Assembly (NCBI GenBank): GCA_951640195.1
Contig: OX621164.1
Coordinates: 3,019,098-3,083,097, forward strand
Direction: 5' to 3'
Length of the DNA stretch: 64,000 nt
Source: Porpolomopsis calyptriformis
Taxonomy: Eukaryota > Basidiomycota > Agaricomycetes > Agaricales > Hygrophoraceae
Part shown: positions 33,074-44,607 of the stretch, in pieces
How positions within the stretch are numbered: position 1 is the stretch's first letter
How the letters are laid out: each line of letters starts with the position of its first letter
Position numbers and translations under genes: made by a program
The notes under the pieces: generated by a model
What the model saw: only the letters and a program-made list of their open reading frames with translations
Database searches by the model: none
Told to the model about the DNA's origin: nothing

Positions 33074-33084
33074 GAATCAGACTT
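33074..33084 (+). other. Element D primer-binding site (self-priming type)
   Basis: GAATCAGACTT, one base inside the 5' LTR, exactly complementary to AAGTCTGATTC at 32963-32973. Confidence 0.8.
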
Positions 33085-33435
33085 CCTTCTTGCTCTCTCC
33101 CTTCTACTTGATCCACCCCTGCTTTCACACTGGACGACGACGATGAGGACCTTTATGATCCCTCTGAGCAGAACAATCCTCTTTCTCAATCGCTCTACTC
33201 ACAAACTCGAATCTTCCCAGACCCCAACGAGGAAGCTAGTCAAGCTCCTCCTTTACCAGGAATCTCACAAGCTCTAGGAAGAACTCGAAGCGAAACAACT
33301 TGCTTACTCGCCACCACCCAGTCACAATGTCCCATCACTCCCCCTACTGTTAGGTATCAACCCTTTCCGTTCCAACAACCTACTCGACCCTCTTCACCCT
33401 TAACTACACCTTCACCTTCACCATCACCTGATCCA

Positions 33436-34550
33436 ATGGGTTCTCGCGCTAATCCCCCTGTTCCTAACCTCAATGAAATCCTCGCAGTCATGAACGACTT
33501 GCGGAGGGAAATGGCCAATCTTCAGAATTCGAACGCAAACTAGGCGGCAGAGATTTTAGATCTCCAACAACAACTTGCCGCCCAAGCTCAGCCTCAGCCC
33601 CCACCGCAACCTCAACCCCAACCTCCTGCTGCTCCCACCATCGAAATAAAGATGGCCAAACCAGATGAGTTCACTGGTCGACAGCAGGACGTCGACAAAT
33701 TTATTAACAGCTGCGAATTGTATTTTATGGGAAAGCCATACTGCGATGAACACAAGATCCCCTTCGCCCTTTCTTTCATGAAGGGGATGAATGCCCAAAC
33801 CTGGTCCGAGAAGGAGACCAATGACATGAGAGCCGTCAATTGGACTGGCCTGACTGCTACCTGGGCCACATTTGTAACTTGATTCCAGACAATGTTCAAA
33901 GGAATCGACAGACAGTCTCATGCCTGAAACGATATCAAGAATCTCCACCAGGGAAGGAAGAAGATAGAAGATTATAACCTGCACTTCGGCGCTTTACAGG
34001 TCGATACTAGTTTCAACGACGCTGCCCTCATCGATCTCTACCAAGCTGGACTCAATTCTGAGTTCATTGAATTTGTTTACTGACTCCCCGCTGTCCCAAC
34101 CACACTTCAAGAGTGGAAGGACGCCACGACGCGTTACCAACATCAAAAGGACATTCTGGCCTCACAGAAGCAGTCCTCTATGTCCCGACCCCAATACTCC
34201 AACCCCTTTCCTACCCAAGGATCGTCCGTGGCTGCAACGACGACCCGCCAAACAACAGCAGCCCCCACCGTCAAAAGAGAAGAGTCTTCCTCTTCTGCCC
34301 TTATGATCCTGTATGGAAACTGCTATTCCTGCGGCCAACCAGGGCACTTCACGAATGCCTGCCCAAACCGTGTCGCCGGTGATGCGAAGAATCTACCCGA
34401 TACCTCTTCCTCACATCGAGGAGGATACTTTCGAGGCAGAGGCGGTTACCGAGGATGAGGTCGAGGTCGAGGTCATGATGTATGTGTTGTTACCGCTGAA
34501 TCCAATGTGGAGAACGTCAACTCGCCCCCTACATTGGGAACGAGCTTCTA
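33436..34550 (+). pseudogene. Element D gag
   Basis: From ATG 33436 (MGSRANPPVPNLNEI) through EIKMAKPDEFTGRQQDVDKF and a capsid region to CYSCGQPGHFTNAC near 34325 and a Gly/Arg-rich tail. In-frame stops at about 33541, 33880, 33925, 34080 and 34456 each fit one C-to-T change (CGA, CAG). Related to element C gag. After the tail the sequence jumps to RNase H. Confidence 0.85.
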
Positions 34551-36295
34551 GCAATAATAGACTGTCTTAAAGCATGGCGACACCTTTTAGAAGGCTCACG
34601 ACAAGACCTTCTGATCCGTACCGACAGTCTCGCCCTCAAATATTTCAGTATCGCTCATGTACTGTTTGGATGGCGTGCTCGCTGGTTGGAAATTTTGTCA
34701 AGATACGAGTACAAAATTGAGTACATCCCAGGGAGAAAAAACAAGGCCGATGGATTATCTAGGCGCCCGGATTATTTCGATGAGGGTAAAGGCAAGGTGG
34801 AAGATGAGATTTTAATCGCGGATGAACATTGGATCAATTCGATCATCAAACTTTTGGAACCAAACTTTTCTGCAAATTACGCTTCAAGCTGCCAATACCG
34901 AACAAGATCTCGCAGAAAATCGAGGATGCCTCATTGTTTTGGGACCAAGCCGATGGGTTGGTTCGCAATGTTGAAGGTCGAATTGTGGTGCCAGAGGAAG
35001 TATCTTTGCGCACAGACATAATACGACTGTCCCATGCCTACCCCCATGCTGGACACCCTGGCATTGAGAAGACGAAGGAGCTGGTGCTCCGAAACTTTGT
35101 TTGGGATGGCATCTCTCAAGACGTTATCAACTACGTACAATCCTGTCCTGCTTGTCAGCAAAACAAGAATTACCCTTCGAAGCCGACAGGACTCCTACAA
35201 CCTATACCCCCCACTACTGAACCATGGACTGAGATAACCGTCGATCTCATTGTTCAACTACCTGACTCGCTTGGATATGATACTGTAATGGTAGTCGTCA
35301 ATCACTTCACAAAACGTGCTCACTTTATTCCGACGACTTCCAATCTCTCATCAGAAGGTGCTGCCCGACTCTTCCGTGATCACATCTGGAAACATCATGG
35401 ATGGCCAAAGAAGATCATTTCCAATCATGGAGTTCAATTCGCATCAAAATTCACCAAAGCCCTTAATAAACTTCTAGGAACCATTTCTGGACTGTCTACT
35501 GCTTATCATCCCAAGACCAATGGTCAGACCGAACGAACGAACCAAGAACTCGAGGTCTACTTACAGTTCTACACCAACTTCATGCAAGACAACTGGTCTG
35601 AATGGCTGGCTTCCACCGAATTCACTTACAATAATTGATAACACTCTGCCACATCACAATCACCCTTCTATCTGGAATATGGCTGACACCCTCATTTGCC
35701 AATCACAATCGAATCCCTGAGTAACTTCCCCACAGCAAACACCTTCCACGAACATCTCACGCGTGCTCAGAAGAGTGCTGGCGAATCACTATCACACGCC
35801 GCAGAATCAATGAAAAAATATGCCGATCGAAAACGGAAACTCTCTCCCTCCTTTGAAATCAGAGATTTGGTTTGGTTAGATACCAAGAACATCAAGACAA
35901 CTCAACCCGCCAAGAAGTTGGATAACCAAAGAACTGGACCATTCAAGATCCTGAAACAAGTATTGGATCTTGCGTATCTTATCGATATCCCCGGAACTTG
36001 GAAGCTCCACCCAGTTTTTCATGTATCACTCCTGAGACTGAACATCGAAGATAAGTCGCTCCACCCTAATATCACTGATACATCTTTACCTCCTCCAGAT
36101 CTGATCGAGAACGAAGAAGAATATGAAGTTGAATCTATTCTTCAACACTCCGGAGCTAAATGCCGACGAAAATATTTGGTCAAATGGAAAGGTTATCCGA
36201 TCGAAGAAGCTACTTGGGAAGAACGATTGAACGTCTTATGACACGCTAAGGAAATTGTGAAGACTTATGAAGATTCAATTCAAACGGCAACTTAA
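34535..36295 (+). pseudogene. Element D RNase H remnant, integrase and chromodomain
   Basis: Protease, RT and the start of RNase H are deleted; sequence resumes at ELLAIIDCLKAWRHLLEGS, then RTDSLALKYF and IEYIPGRKNKADGLSRRPDY. Integrase and chromodomain follow in several frames (HAGHPGIEKT..CPACQQ; TEPWTEITVDLIV; YLVKWKGYPIEEATWE) to SIQTAT and TAA at 36293-36295. Stops occur near 35637, 35684 and 36239. The second catalytic Asp is lost: SDRGVQF of element C reads SNHGVQF here, and VVVDRFTKR reads VVVNHFTKR, all from CpG changes. This integrase would be inactive even without the stops. Confidence 0.9.
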
Positions 36296-36465
36296 CTCAT
36301 TTGTCATCATTCCGGCTGTCCATTTTTTGAATTCTATTCTTAGATTCGAGTTGGCGCTTATAAACTCAGAGTCGTTGATACGACTCCATCCAATCTTTCC
36401 CACTTTCGACGAACCTACCCAATACTATTGTTCCCATTACCAACATCGCAAGATCATCATTCGAA

Positions 36466-37205
36466 ATGCCTGCCACTCAATCTCCATCCCCTCAAGTCGC
36501 CATCCGATGTGCTGGATGGATCCCTTTGTCCGCCATCATCCGTTCCCCAACCCCTGGTCCTTCCACCTCTACCTCCTCCACTCGACAATTATGTCGACAA
36601 GCTCGCGCACGCGCGGAAGATTTCTTCAAGGAATATCCTACGCAGACTCCTCCTCCCGAAGACCCCGCCGTCACCATCTCGCGCCTTATGGTTCACAGCA
36701 ATAGCGTCAGCAACTGGAACCAAGAACTTCATCAAGAGCATGACGTCTTGCAAGCCAAGCTCAAAGCGTCGGAAAAGAGTGCCTTGTTTTGGAAAGACCG
36801 TTGGGATAGAAGCGAGCTCAAGTACTGGGAGCTCCAATGAGAAAAGAAGCATATGTGGGTCAACTGCTACAATGTGACCACCCGCGCCATCATCGTCAAG
36901 CTCGTAGAGGAAAGCCGTTGAGCCGAACGACTCTCCCAAGAAGATTTCCTCCAAGCCCAACGAGATCTCGCGACGATGGAGACTCTAATCGAGTACGGGA
37001 AGTCAGTCGAGTACCTGATCAACCTCGATTTAGAGTATCCGGACGACAACGACGACATCACGACAGTCCGAGCCCCTTCCCCCATCGAAGCAGCCTCGGA
37101 AGCTACCCCCATCGCTTCCCTCTCAGTGGTCATCGAGGCCCCGCCACTGAGGAAATCCAGACCCAGGCCTCAGAGAATGAAACGACCAACACCACCCAAG
37201 TTTGA
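36466..37205 (+). pseudogene. Element D third ORF, degenerate
   Basis: Clear homologue of the element C third ORF in the same position: start MPATQSPSPQVAIR, PPPEDPAVTISRLMVHSNS, coiled coil with FWKDRWDRSELKYWELQ, ATMETLIEYGKSVEY. Interrupted by TGA near 36838 and 36919 and by a frame change near the end. Confidence 0.85.
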
Positions 37206-37239
37206 AGTTCGGGTCAAATTTCCCGAAAAACGAGGTGTA

Positions 37240-37628
37240 TGTCACGGACGTAAATTTTCACTTTCTCTCTATGTTAGTCATTGTTGCTTAGTCGGATAAG
37301 TCTTATCTTTGCTTGGGATTCCCCACAATCTCGTATCTTTTCATATATCCTAGATAGGACACATTTCATTTCTGACGATCATGTTTCATCTCTTCACATG
37401 CTCCGAGTCTTCTATCATGCTTATCTCTACTCGTCGCATGTATTCCTCATGTAAACACTGACTCATCCGCAGTAGCGTAGTCAGTATATAAACCCCTAGT
37501 TAGTCATACTCAGACTTTAAGTCTGATTCCTCATTAGCAACCCAATAACTAGGACTTGAGACATTATCATCGTCTTGGGACAGAGCTCTCCAAAGTAAAA
37601 CCATCTCATCGACAACCAGTTTATAACA
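37240..37628 (+). repeat. Element D 3' LTR
   Basis: 389 bp, TG..CA, exactly one 11-bp unit shorter than the 5' LTR. Preceded by a purine-rich cgaaaaacgaggtgta. Confidence 0.95.
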
Positions 37629-37633
37629 CTGAC

Positions 37634-38895
37634 CCTAATACGCCCTGACTTTCCAAGTCAACTTCTTCGGCTTCATGTTCTTGGTATCGCATAATTTCAT
37701 TGGTATCAGGGTCATGCCGGCGGATGAAATTGTGGAGGCTGCAGGTTGCTGGGGGGATTCGAGCCTATTTATCCATCTGTACTGTGGTGGTAACAGAAGG
37801 ATTTTAAACCAATTTTTCAGAACTCCAAAAACACGTTCAACAACATTTCGCGCCCCTGCATGTCGAAGGTTGAACAATTCATGTGGGTTTGCGGGCCTAA
37901 GAAAGTAGTCAGCCTAGGAAAAAGATAATCTAAACAGCTCACCGAAGGCCAGCACGCCTGAACTCGTCAAGGTGATAACGCTGACCTCAGAAGGGGACAA
38001 TGAGCTCACTACATGACCCGAAGCCAGCATCACCTAAATAATATTTCCCGGGAGGTATCCTGAGGTCTGTCAGTCATGCATTATTCCAAACAGCAGCATC
38101 TGATGCCGACCCTTCCCAACCACTGAGTACATACATGAATTTGAGGTCAAACAAGCAAGCCATTAGACAGTTTTGTGTTGTTCCACCCTTGTGATTACGC
38201 GATGCTGCCCGCTCGCTGGCAGATAGTGTGCAGATGATATGAGTACCATCGATTGCACTAATTGCATCTGCAAAGAAAGGGAACAGTTTAGGATCATTTT
38301 GTATACGTTCAGGTGTTGGATCAGTTGCAAGGGGCAGGGTTATATTTTCGGTATAGAATGGAGCCGACGAAAAATAGGAAAGCATAGTGAGAAAATACCT
38401 AATACATAATTGTAAGTGAGGGAAAAAATAAGAAAGAACAAATTACTTTGAGATTGTGGAATGGGAATGCTGGAACTGTTCTCCAAGATGTCGAGAAGAC
38501 TGCCCAGTTACACAGGCATGTAAAAAGATGGCAGCTTGTTCCTCAAGAGATATGAATTTTCCATCAGTGAGGCCATGACATCGCATTGTGTAAATCAAAT
38601 GCTGGAAAACAGGAAGATGGACGCCAAGTTCACATTGGATTCATTTTGGATGTCCCGTCAAAAGCTCAAGGACCCAGGCTTGGCCAGTGAGAGCTGAAGT
38701 GTGGTATGGAATTTTAACATGGGATTGAACATAGAGTGATATAGCATGGGACATAACAGACACAAAAAATGTTGCTAATTCTTGTCCCTGAAGGCCACGC
38801 TTGCGAACTTGGCTGTAGGAATTGTGATCGAAGGAATTGGAGGTGTCACTGTCATTACCACTGTCATTATCACTGTCATCGCTTGAGGACTGCAT
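37634..38895 (-). pseudogene. Harbinger DDE transposase, main part (split by element D)
   Basis: Starts at ATG 38895 with an acidic Ser/Asp-rich leader (MQSSSDDSDNDSG), followed by an HTH-like region (QAAIFLHACVTGQSSRHLGEQF..HSTISK), an intron, then the DDE_4 catalytic region: first Asp in AISAIDGTHI, second Asp in YYLGDAGFG, Glu in NVVERVFGVLKNWFKIL. A second intron (about 37895-37942) precedes RPANPHELFNLRHAGARN. TGA codons near 38640, 38077 and 37997 each fit CGA-to-TGA. The remaining C-terminus lies beyond element D at 32558-32672. All three catalytic acids remain but the gene is dead. Confidence 0.88.
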
Positions 38896-39071
38896 GGTGG
38901 TATAGGCTTATCATGCTCACATCGTTCATCGATTGCGATAAGGTCGGAGAATGAATGCTACTTCTTATCATATTTGTACATGTTTTGTGTATATTCTATA
39001 TACAGTAATACCTTACCAAGAAGCTGGCATCACTGCGCTGGCATCCAAGCTCTAAACAACCGTAGGCACCC

Positions 39072-39883
39072 AGGACAGTGATCGACAGCATGGCATTTAG
39101 ACGCCATTGCAGGGTCCGGTATATTTATCAATGTGTACAGAGCAGAAGTGGATGAAAGAAATGTCCGTAGGTACTAGAATGAACCATCTGATTAGTGTGC
39201 CATACATCGCGGCTCGAACGAGAGGATCGAAGCCAATTGCATGCGGATTAATATCTTAGAGAGGCTTGTGGGATCGCTGCATAGCCGGACATTGTTGATG
39301 TGGTTGTCGTTAAGGGGAAAGAGTCATACTTTCAGTCTTGGGGTTATAACGCAGCTCTGGTTGTCTGTGGTCTTTGATGGCGCAAAGAGGGTGGTGGTAG
39401 GTGAGATTGAGGGAGGGTGGTTTAGTGGGAGGAGCAGGAGGAGATAGTTGTTTGTAAATGACTTGGTAAGAGGGGGAAGGTCTGGTGTGTTGACCATGCG
39501 CGGATCTGGGCCTTGAAATCACGATCATGCATGATGAGAGTGGGGGGGATCTACAAGTGAAACTGGGGCCAGCAGCGACGTGTAGGGATGATACACAATC
39601 TGCTACTCAGAAATCTCGAATCCAAGCACAGGTTCTGAAGAGTCGATAAATGTGACAGATAAAAGTCAGGCATGAAGAATCTCACTGGTATTCAATAACT
39701 CGTGTATAGAGCATGCCTTGAGGGAAAGCGTTGCCTCCAACCAACGTCTTCCAAAGCCTTTAGCCCACCCTGCTTGAGGACCTTATGTAGATATTGACGC
39801 TCGACATCCGAGTCGAAAGCATAAACCAATTTCCTTTTTAGTCATACTTTCTTTCTTTCAGCTCAGACCAAGCTGTCGACACA
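39072..39883. other. Intergenic interval, nothing recognised
   Basis: About 810 bp between the Harbinger end and the decayed paralogue gene. No conserved reading frame or RNA gene is seen. It should contain the promoter of the downstream gene. Confidence 0.5.
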
Positions 39884-41270
39884 ATGGCATTTAAAACGTT
39901 CGTTTCCTTCTCTTTCTTGCGCTGTTCCAATCTAAAGCACCCCCAGCTCCCCGTCTTTCATCGTAATCCGCCATCGCCAATTCCCTTTCATCCGCCACAA
40001 CTTAATAAACCCATCGTCAACATTTCTCTCGTCGATCAATTCCCCACTACCTCTTCCCCACGCACTGCTGCCCTGGAATTCATCACAGAAGGCCGCTACG
40101 GTTTTTTACAGACCGAGCGATGTCCCCCACCCCTGGATGATTACTCCGGGGACGAACGCGTGCCCTCCGCTATTCCGTCCTGGGATTCATTCCTCGCCAG
40201 CCCCTCTCGATCTCCACATCCATCCAACCACGGATGGTTGCAGCAGATCACTTTAGACCTTTGGCGCCAGCAGAGGAGCCTCCTCGCTGAATTGAGCCAA
40301 GCCAGGGCGGATGTCGCGAGCGCCCTGGCAGAGGCCGCTATTGCCAAGGCAGAGAGGGATGCCCAGATTGATCCTTCTCAAGCCTTCCTCGACAGGCTTG
40401 TCAGTATCTCTGGGGAGAAAACTATGAATGAGCTTCTGCTGACGGCCCGGGGCATCATTGACCGAAAGGATTTCGAGGCAAGTGGTGGTGCAAAATATGA
40501 ATCGGACTGAGATATTAACCAACTCAAGCAGCTTGGTGGCACAGATAACAATGACAATGATGACGAAGACTTGAATGACAACGACGATAGCGACAAAGAG
40601 AACTGGAAGGAGGTTGTCCCTGATAATACCTCCTATGGTCCAGACCCATTCGGCAGGTTCGTTTACTACCGCCACCTCCCCCGGAACCTTTCTTGAATAG
40701 TCTTTCATTTTCAGGAGGAAACACCGATCCAAAGGAAACCCACAAAGACACTATTCCCAGTCATTTTGTGACATGCCACGAAGATACCCAAAGTCGTAAG
40801 CCTCTCTCTTCTTTCACTCATGAGTCCTTCCTCAACATCACCCATTCCACCTAGGCTGCAAGCCAACACTCGATCTAGACGTTCCCGCATCTCCCCGTCC
40901 GGCTCCCTGCTCCCAGTCCCACGTCCCCTCTGTATCCCTCCCAAATTCCGCCGCAAAATTTTTCAACACCATCATGCCATCGCCTCGCCCATCTCCGAAA
41001 TTAGGCGAAAACTGCCGCTCGACCAGACCGGCACCAACCCCTTGCCCCATTTGACACGCCGACGAGAGTGTGTGTGATTCAGGGATGTCAACGATGACGT
41101 CCATCTGAACGGGGATGAGAATCAAAAGAGGAACCTGAACCGCATTCACCATTATTTCCAACAACTGTCGCCTACTGCTCAAGACGATGAACCGGTCGCT
41201 AGTGGGTCAGGTAGTAGCGACACGGTCTACAACAGAGGCCAAGCTCGAACAGGTGCTACCGCCCTCTAAA
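39884..41270 (+). pseudogene. Decayed paralogue of the 44608-46570 gene
   Basis: Unknown family, matched exon by exon to the minus-strand gene at 44608-46570. Shared features: an ERCPPPLDDYSGDE segment (ERCPTPVDSFSEGE in the other), a helical QRSLLAELSQARADVASAL with SGEKTMNELLLTARGIIDR, an acidic Asn/Asp tail with one KEN (DDSDKENWK), a short second exon (RKHRSKGNPQRHYSQS) and a third exon containing EPVASGSG. Introns fall at equivalent places (about 40654-40711 and 40800-40855). A TGA at 40508, another near 41075 and a shortened tail mark it as decayed. If the first stop were read as the end, exon 1 would still give 208 residues. Confidence 0.7.
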
Positions 41271-41662
41271 TCTTCGACTCCGGAACGAATGGAAACAACG
41301 GTGATAGGTTGTATTAGGGCCTCGAACAGGGGTGGCAGAGAATGAAGGAGGATACTCTCGTATATTGTTATTCATATTTATTGAAGATCTAATCAACGAG
41401 ATTTCAGAGATTTTGCACCCAAAGAACTTCTGTGCCGTAGTGACCATTGAAATGCATACCAGTTGTCCTCACCAAATATGTCGGTCCTAAGCATATTTTT
41501 TCGACTACTGCCTCTCCATTGACTCTGTCTGTGTACTTTACAAAAAAAAAGGGCAGCGATTCATCGCTTACAAGTACAAACGATTCACGAGAGTCTATTC
41601 TTTCAATTGGCGATCAACACACATGGTACAAACTTCTGGTTCTCGACTGTTTTTGTTATCCT

Positions 41663-43390
<1,728 letters not shown>

Positions 43391-43626
43391 GGTCAGTACT
43401 ATCGATTGCTGAGTTTAAAACTTCCGAATTCATGCTCGAAAAGCTCAAATATCTGGGTATCGCAAACAACGAAATCATTTCCACTATCTCTTGAAACAGA
43501 ATGACCGGTGGTGACAATGGAAGCGTCAGAGTTGTGGATGAGATACTCCATATCTCGTCGAAATCTTCTTCGCGACTTTGAATGAGATGGAACTTACCTT
43601 AATGAATCCATCACACCCAACGCTAA

Positions 43627-44087
43627 TTAGCGATAGAAAGAACCAACAGAACTCGTGAGATACAACCTGAGTTTCAGCCAGAACAATCTGTTCTGGATGA
43701 AGCTCAGGTTGTATCTCACAAGGGCTGCCAAATCTCTGCCCCAAGGTGAAATGGCTTCCTCATCCGCACACTCGAGGACTATGCCGGTCCCCTGAAACTC
43801 TAAAGGAACCAGCTGAATGTGTCCAGCGAAACGGAGGTTGTGAGTCGGTTCATCCTGGATAAAATTTTCGAGAACTAGGACCCTTGATAGCAAAAGTCCT
43901 GAAAATGTACGTCGCGCAATTGCTGCGTTTCAACCCGTTTGGAGAAAAATCCTTGGGACTTTGAAAGAAGCGACCGAGAAGTGATAACGTCGTCTCGACC
44001 AATTGCCATCTTGCGCTGTGAAATAAAATCCCATCGTTGGCAGAGACCTTTGCTAACCAGACAGGTTTTGCCAGAACCGTCAATCAT
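43627..44087 (-). pseudogene. Fragment with P-loop-like motif
   Basis: Minus-strand pieces in two frames: DGSGKTCLVSKGLCQRWDF at the start resembles a Walker A motif, followed by FFQSPKDFSPNGLKRSNCATYIFRTFAIKG and then NLRFAGHIQLVPLEFQGTGIVLE with EEAISPWGRD. The pieces read like a coding remnant but I cannot name the family. Low confidence that it was ever one gene. Confidence 0.3.
43655..43719. repeat. 65-bp inverted repeat (hairpin)
   Basis: Arms of 31 bp match at 29 positions around a 3-base centre. The outer 17 bp (GTGAGATACAACCTGAG and its complement) and the inner 8 bp (CCAGAACA and TGTTCTGG) are perfect. A transcript of either strand would fold into a long stem. Confidence 0.95.
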
Positions 44088-44607
44088 CTAGTGTATAAAA
44101 TTCAGTAGATTTCCAAGGAGTGTTTAGCTCACTGAAGTTGATACAGGTTACCAGCGAAAAACAAATGATCTACCCTGTCACGAATGTGCATTCCTCTAAC
44201 GCCCATCTGCGAAACGAGTAGCTTGTGATAGTGTTTGGACGATCGAAATCTGGATGAACATGCCGGGCCTGCTGCCCCAAGTCAGACTGGCTGAATCCAA
44301 AAGCTTTCTAGCCTGTTGAAAAACATCCTTAATCTACTGGGAAAGTGGCAATCCAAAGGACACGCAAACATGCCACTCACTTTTGAAGAGGAGCGGATTT
44401 GGGTGGTGGAGAGTGCCTGTGCAATTCGCCATCCGACTTTGAGTGACCTTTACACGACTGTAGACCGACTCGATACGACTACTGTCGCCTCATCATTTGA
44501 TGTCCAATCGCCCAATAAATTACCAAGTAATAAAATCACAGAAATATTGAAAAAGATACGATCGTATTCTATTGCTTCACAGTGCTCTCTTCGCTCCCTG
44601 CTATCCA

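Larger units (their letters stand above)
32673..37628 (+). mobile_element. Ty3/Gypsy chromovirus D (deleted copy)
   Basis: Flanked by a perfect CTGAC duplication (32668-32672 and 37629-37633) inside the Harbinger transposase gene. LTRs are 32673-33072 (400 bp) and 37240-37628 (389 bp). Length 4956 bp against about 6.7 kb for its close relative C, because protease and RT are deleted. LTR differences are about nine substitutions, all at CpG, plus one 11-bp unit. Many in-frame stops. Confidence 0.95.
10580..39071. mobile_element. PIF/Harbinger DNA transposon, interrupted by two Gypsy insertion sites
   Basis: The element has the two genes typical of PIF/Harbinger: a Myb/SANT-like DNA-binding protein (+) and a DDE_4-type transposase (-), facing each other. 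Element A (11834-32325, with B and C inside) splits the Myb gene and element D (32673-37628) splits the transposase gene. Removing both leaves about 3.0-3.1 kb. The proposed ends are tentative: a left motif GGGCACCTA..AGAGCTTGGA (10580-10598) mirrors a right motif TCCAAGCTCT..TAGGCACCC (39044-39071). The arms differ by an 11-base insertion, and I found no matching 3-bp target duplication. The genes are certain; the exact ends are not. Confidence 0.75.
43391..44607. other. Interval with relic fragments only
   Basis: No intact gene. It holds the enolase promoter, a 12-bp palindrome (cgctaattagcg, 43621-43632), a near-perfect hairpin (43655-43719) and minus-strand fragments with a P-loop-like motif. 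A plus-strand frame at 44316-44708 has no recognised similarity and overlaps the 3' end of the next gene; I do not call it. Confidence 0.5.

Noticed and set aside
40820..41077. Independent plus-strand ORF of 85 residues
   Set aside because: It lines up with exon 3 of the decayed paralogue at 39884-41270.
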